6,605 bases of DNA from contig CAYXUG010000079.1 of assembly GCA_964468655.1 (NCBI GenBank), forward strand, positions 1 through 6,605, read 5' to 3'. The DNA is from CAYXUG01 sp964468655 (lineage in GTDB: Bacteria > Fidelibacterota > Marinisomatia > Marinisomatales > CAYXUG01). Position 1 is the stretch's first letter, and the number at the start of each line of letters is the position of its first letter. Below, piece after piece: positions 5,431-6,605 of this stretch. A program made the position numbers and the translations under genes. Under the pieces are notes generated by a model, which was given only the letters and a program-made list of their open reading frames with translations, ran no database searches and had not been told where the DNA came from.

Positions 5431-6539
5431 AACAATTCAAGTTCATTCAAACGGTCGAGGTAGAAACTGTATCTAGAATAAAATTCACCAAAAACGTCTA
5501 TGATTTTTATACCAGCACAATCCTGATTTCCAATTATGAGATTTTGGGGTAGGCACGCCAAAAGAGATTCATAATAATTAAGATTAGAATAAGCTTGTGC
5601 ATACAAAAAAAGACAATCACAATCTAAGATCATTGATTCATCCATCTGGTTAGGCATATTACCATTCGAGTATTCTTCATTTCCAGTGCAGTATTGAAAA
5701 AAAGTAAAATAATTAGTCCACACACCACTACTATCGATTGGAAGAGGAAAAGGATTATCTTTCCAATAGGAACAGCCATTTTGATAGCCAAATTGGTCAA
5801 AGGCATAATTAATACGACAATTCCAATTATCTACTACCCAATTATTATAATATGGTACCGCATCATAAGTTGCGGGACCACTAAAAGTTGGGTAATCAGA
5901 TGGCCCCTGAACCACAGATGTAATACAATTATAAATAGCATTGATTTGATTTGTATCCAGTTCACACCCTGCTTGTGATAAACTATCCAATATATCTATG
6001 AATTCACAAATTGCAGAATCTTGATCAGGGTTGAAAATAAATGGACAATTATCGCAGATATCTCCAACATAATCATTATCAGAATCTTCTTGGTTAGGAT
6101 TAACAATATTTACACAATTATCAAAAAAATCTATAATACCGTCTTGGTCAGAATCTTCGCAAGCATCTCCTATGCCGTTATTATTCCAATCATTTTGCAT
6201 GGGGTTATAAATACCAACACAATTATCGGTTAAATCAGGAACAAAATCATTATCAATATCTATAATACAATCATTCTGATAATGTTCATCTCTTTCAGTT
6301 GTGTTGATTAAACATGAAAATTTTTCTTCAAATATTCCTACTGCATAATCATCATATCCAACCGCTCTTAAAAAAATTGGTAAAGCAGTGAGTACTTCAT
6401 CAATAATGCAGTCTGTACACCAGTTTCTGGCCCTTGCACAAATTTCATTTATTTTTAATAGATTTTCATGGTCGTAGCAAATTGCTTTATATAGTGCTGT
6501 TAAATTTTCTAGACATGGCCCCCAAGAAGATCCTTTCAA
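5418..6539 (-). CDS. Cysteine-rich protein with thrombospondin type-3 repeats, N-terminus probably missing
   Basis: The 373-residue frame has three parts. Residues 1-92 are helical-looking with several cysteines. Residues about 94-176 hold roughly three thrombospondin type-3 repeats, with aspartate-rich calcium loops such as DSDQDGIIDFFDNC (129-142) and DSDNDYVGDICDNC (152-165), and NPxQ-type links at 112-115 and 147-150. Residues 177-373 form a domain I do not recognise, rich in Tyr, Trp, Asn and Cys. The 23 cysteines and the calcium repeats point to an extracellular, disulfide-bonded protein. Yet there is no signal peptide, no ATG before the repeats, and no ribosome site: the listed start is a TTG, and the frame is open only 15 codons further up to a TAA at about 6585-6587. 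The gene may therefore be 5'-truncated, frameshifted, or a displaced C-terminal cassette of a larger surface protein. It overlaps the downstream lipoprotein gene by 13 bp. The repeat call is firm; the function is unknown. Confidence 0.75.
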   Translation of the reverse strand: MKGSSWGPCLENLTALYKAICYDHENLLKINEICARARNWCTDCIIDEVLTALPIFLRAVGYDDYAVGIFEEKFSCLINTTERDEHYQNDCIIDIDNDFVPDLTDNCVGIYNPMQNDWNNNGIGDACEDSDQDGIIDFFDNCVNIVNPNQEDSDNDYVGDICDNCPFIFNPDQDSAICEFIDILDSLSQAGCELDTNQINAIYNCITSVVQGPSDYPTFSGPATYDAVPYYNNWVVDNWNCRINYAFDQFGYQNGCSYWKDNPFPLPIDSSGVWTNYFTFFQYCTGNEEYSNGNMPNQMDESMILDCDCLFLYAQAYSNLNYYESLLACLPQNLIIGNQDCAGIKIIDVFGEFYSRYSFYLDRLNELELLCGF

Positions 6540-6605
6540 AAATATTTTTATTAGGGTAAAGTCGCAATTTAGCCACCAATGTTAATAAATTACACATATG
6601 ATAAA

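Noticed and set aside
6490..6597. 35-codon minus-strand frame with an ATG at 6597, upstream of the TSP3 gene
   Set aside because: Considered as a frameshifted signal peptide for the TSP3 protein, but its sequence (MCNLLTLVAKLRLYPNK...) is too polar after a short hydrophobic run and has no cleavage site or ribosome site.

Overview
The window looks like a stretch of a Gram-negative-type bacterial chromosome with a housekeeping core flanked by AT-rich accessory DNA. Supporting signs are phosphatidylethanolamine synthesis genes (psd, pssA), a universal GTPase/ATPase (ychF), a FabI/FabL-like reductase, a lipoprotein and a protein with thrombospondin type-3 repeats. The combination would suit the Bacteroidota/Marinimicrobia (FCB) group, but this is a weak inference: there is no rRNA or other phylogenetic marker here.

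Layout. Positions 13-3591 form one minus-strand cluster, read right to left: ychF, psd, pssA, a small four-helix membrane protein of unknown function, then the N-terminal half of an EcoRI-type adenine methyltransferase that appears to be broken by a frameshift. Gaps are 26, -1, 21 and 29 bp, so co-transcription is likely. psd and pssA share one base (TAATG) and encode consecutive steps: PssA makes phosphatidylserine and Psd decarboxylates it to phosphatidylethanolamine. A 113 bp divergent spacer (3592-3704) separates this cluster from a plus-strand FabI/FabL-like short-chain reductase (3705-4487), which has a clear Shine-Dalgarno sequence.

Positions 4488-4947 are non-coding and lie between convergent genes. 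They hold an AAAG-rich short tandem motif, three related C-run/G-run palindromes, and an unexplained block with a small palindrome.

Positions 4948-6539 hold two overlapping minus-strand genes in AT-rich DNA. The first-read encodes a cysteine-rich protein with about three thrombospondin type-3 calcium-binding repeats and an unknown C-terminal domain, but it has no ATG and no signal peptide. The second encodes a 160-residue putative lipoprotein whose start overlaps the first gene's end by 13 bp. This tightly linked pair is the least explained and most interesting part of the window. A secreted effector with a protective lipoprotein partner is one possibility, though nothing in the sequence proves it. 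No CRISPR array, tRNA, rRNA or intact transposase was seen.
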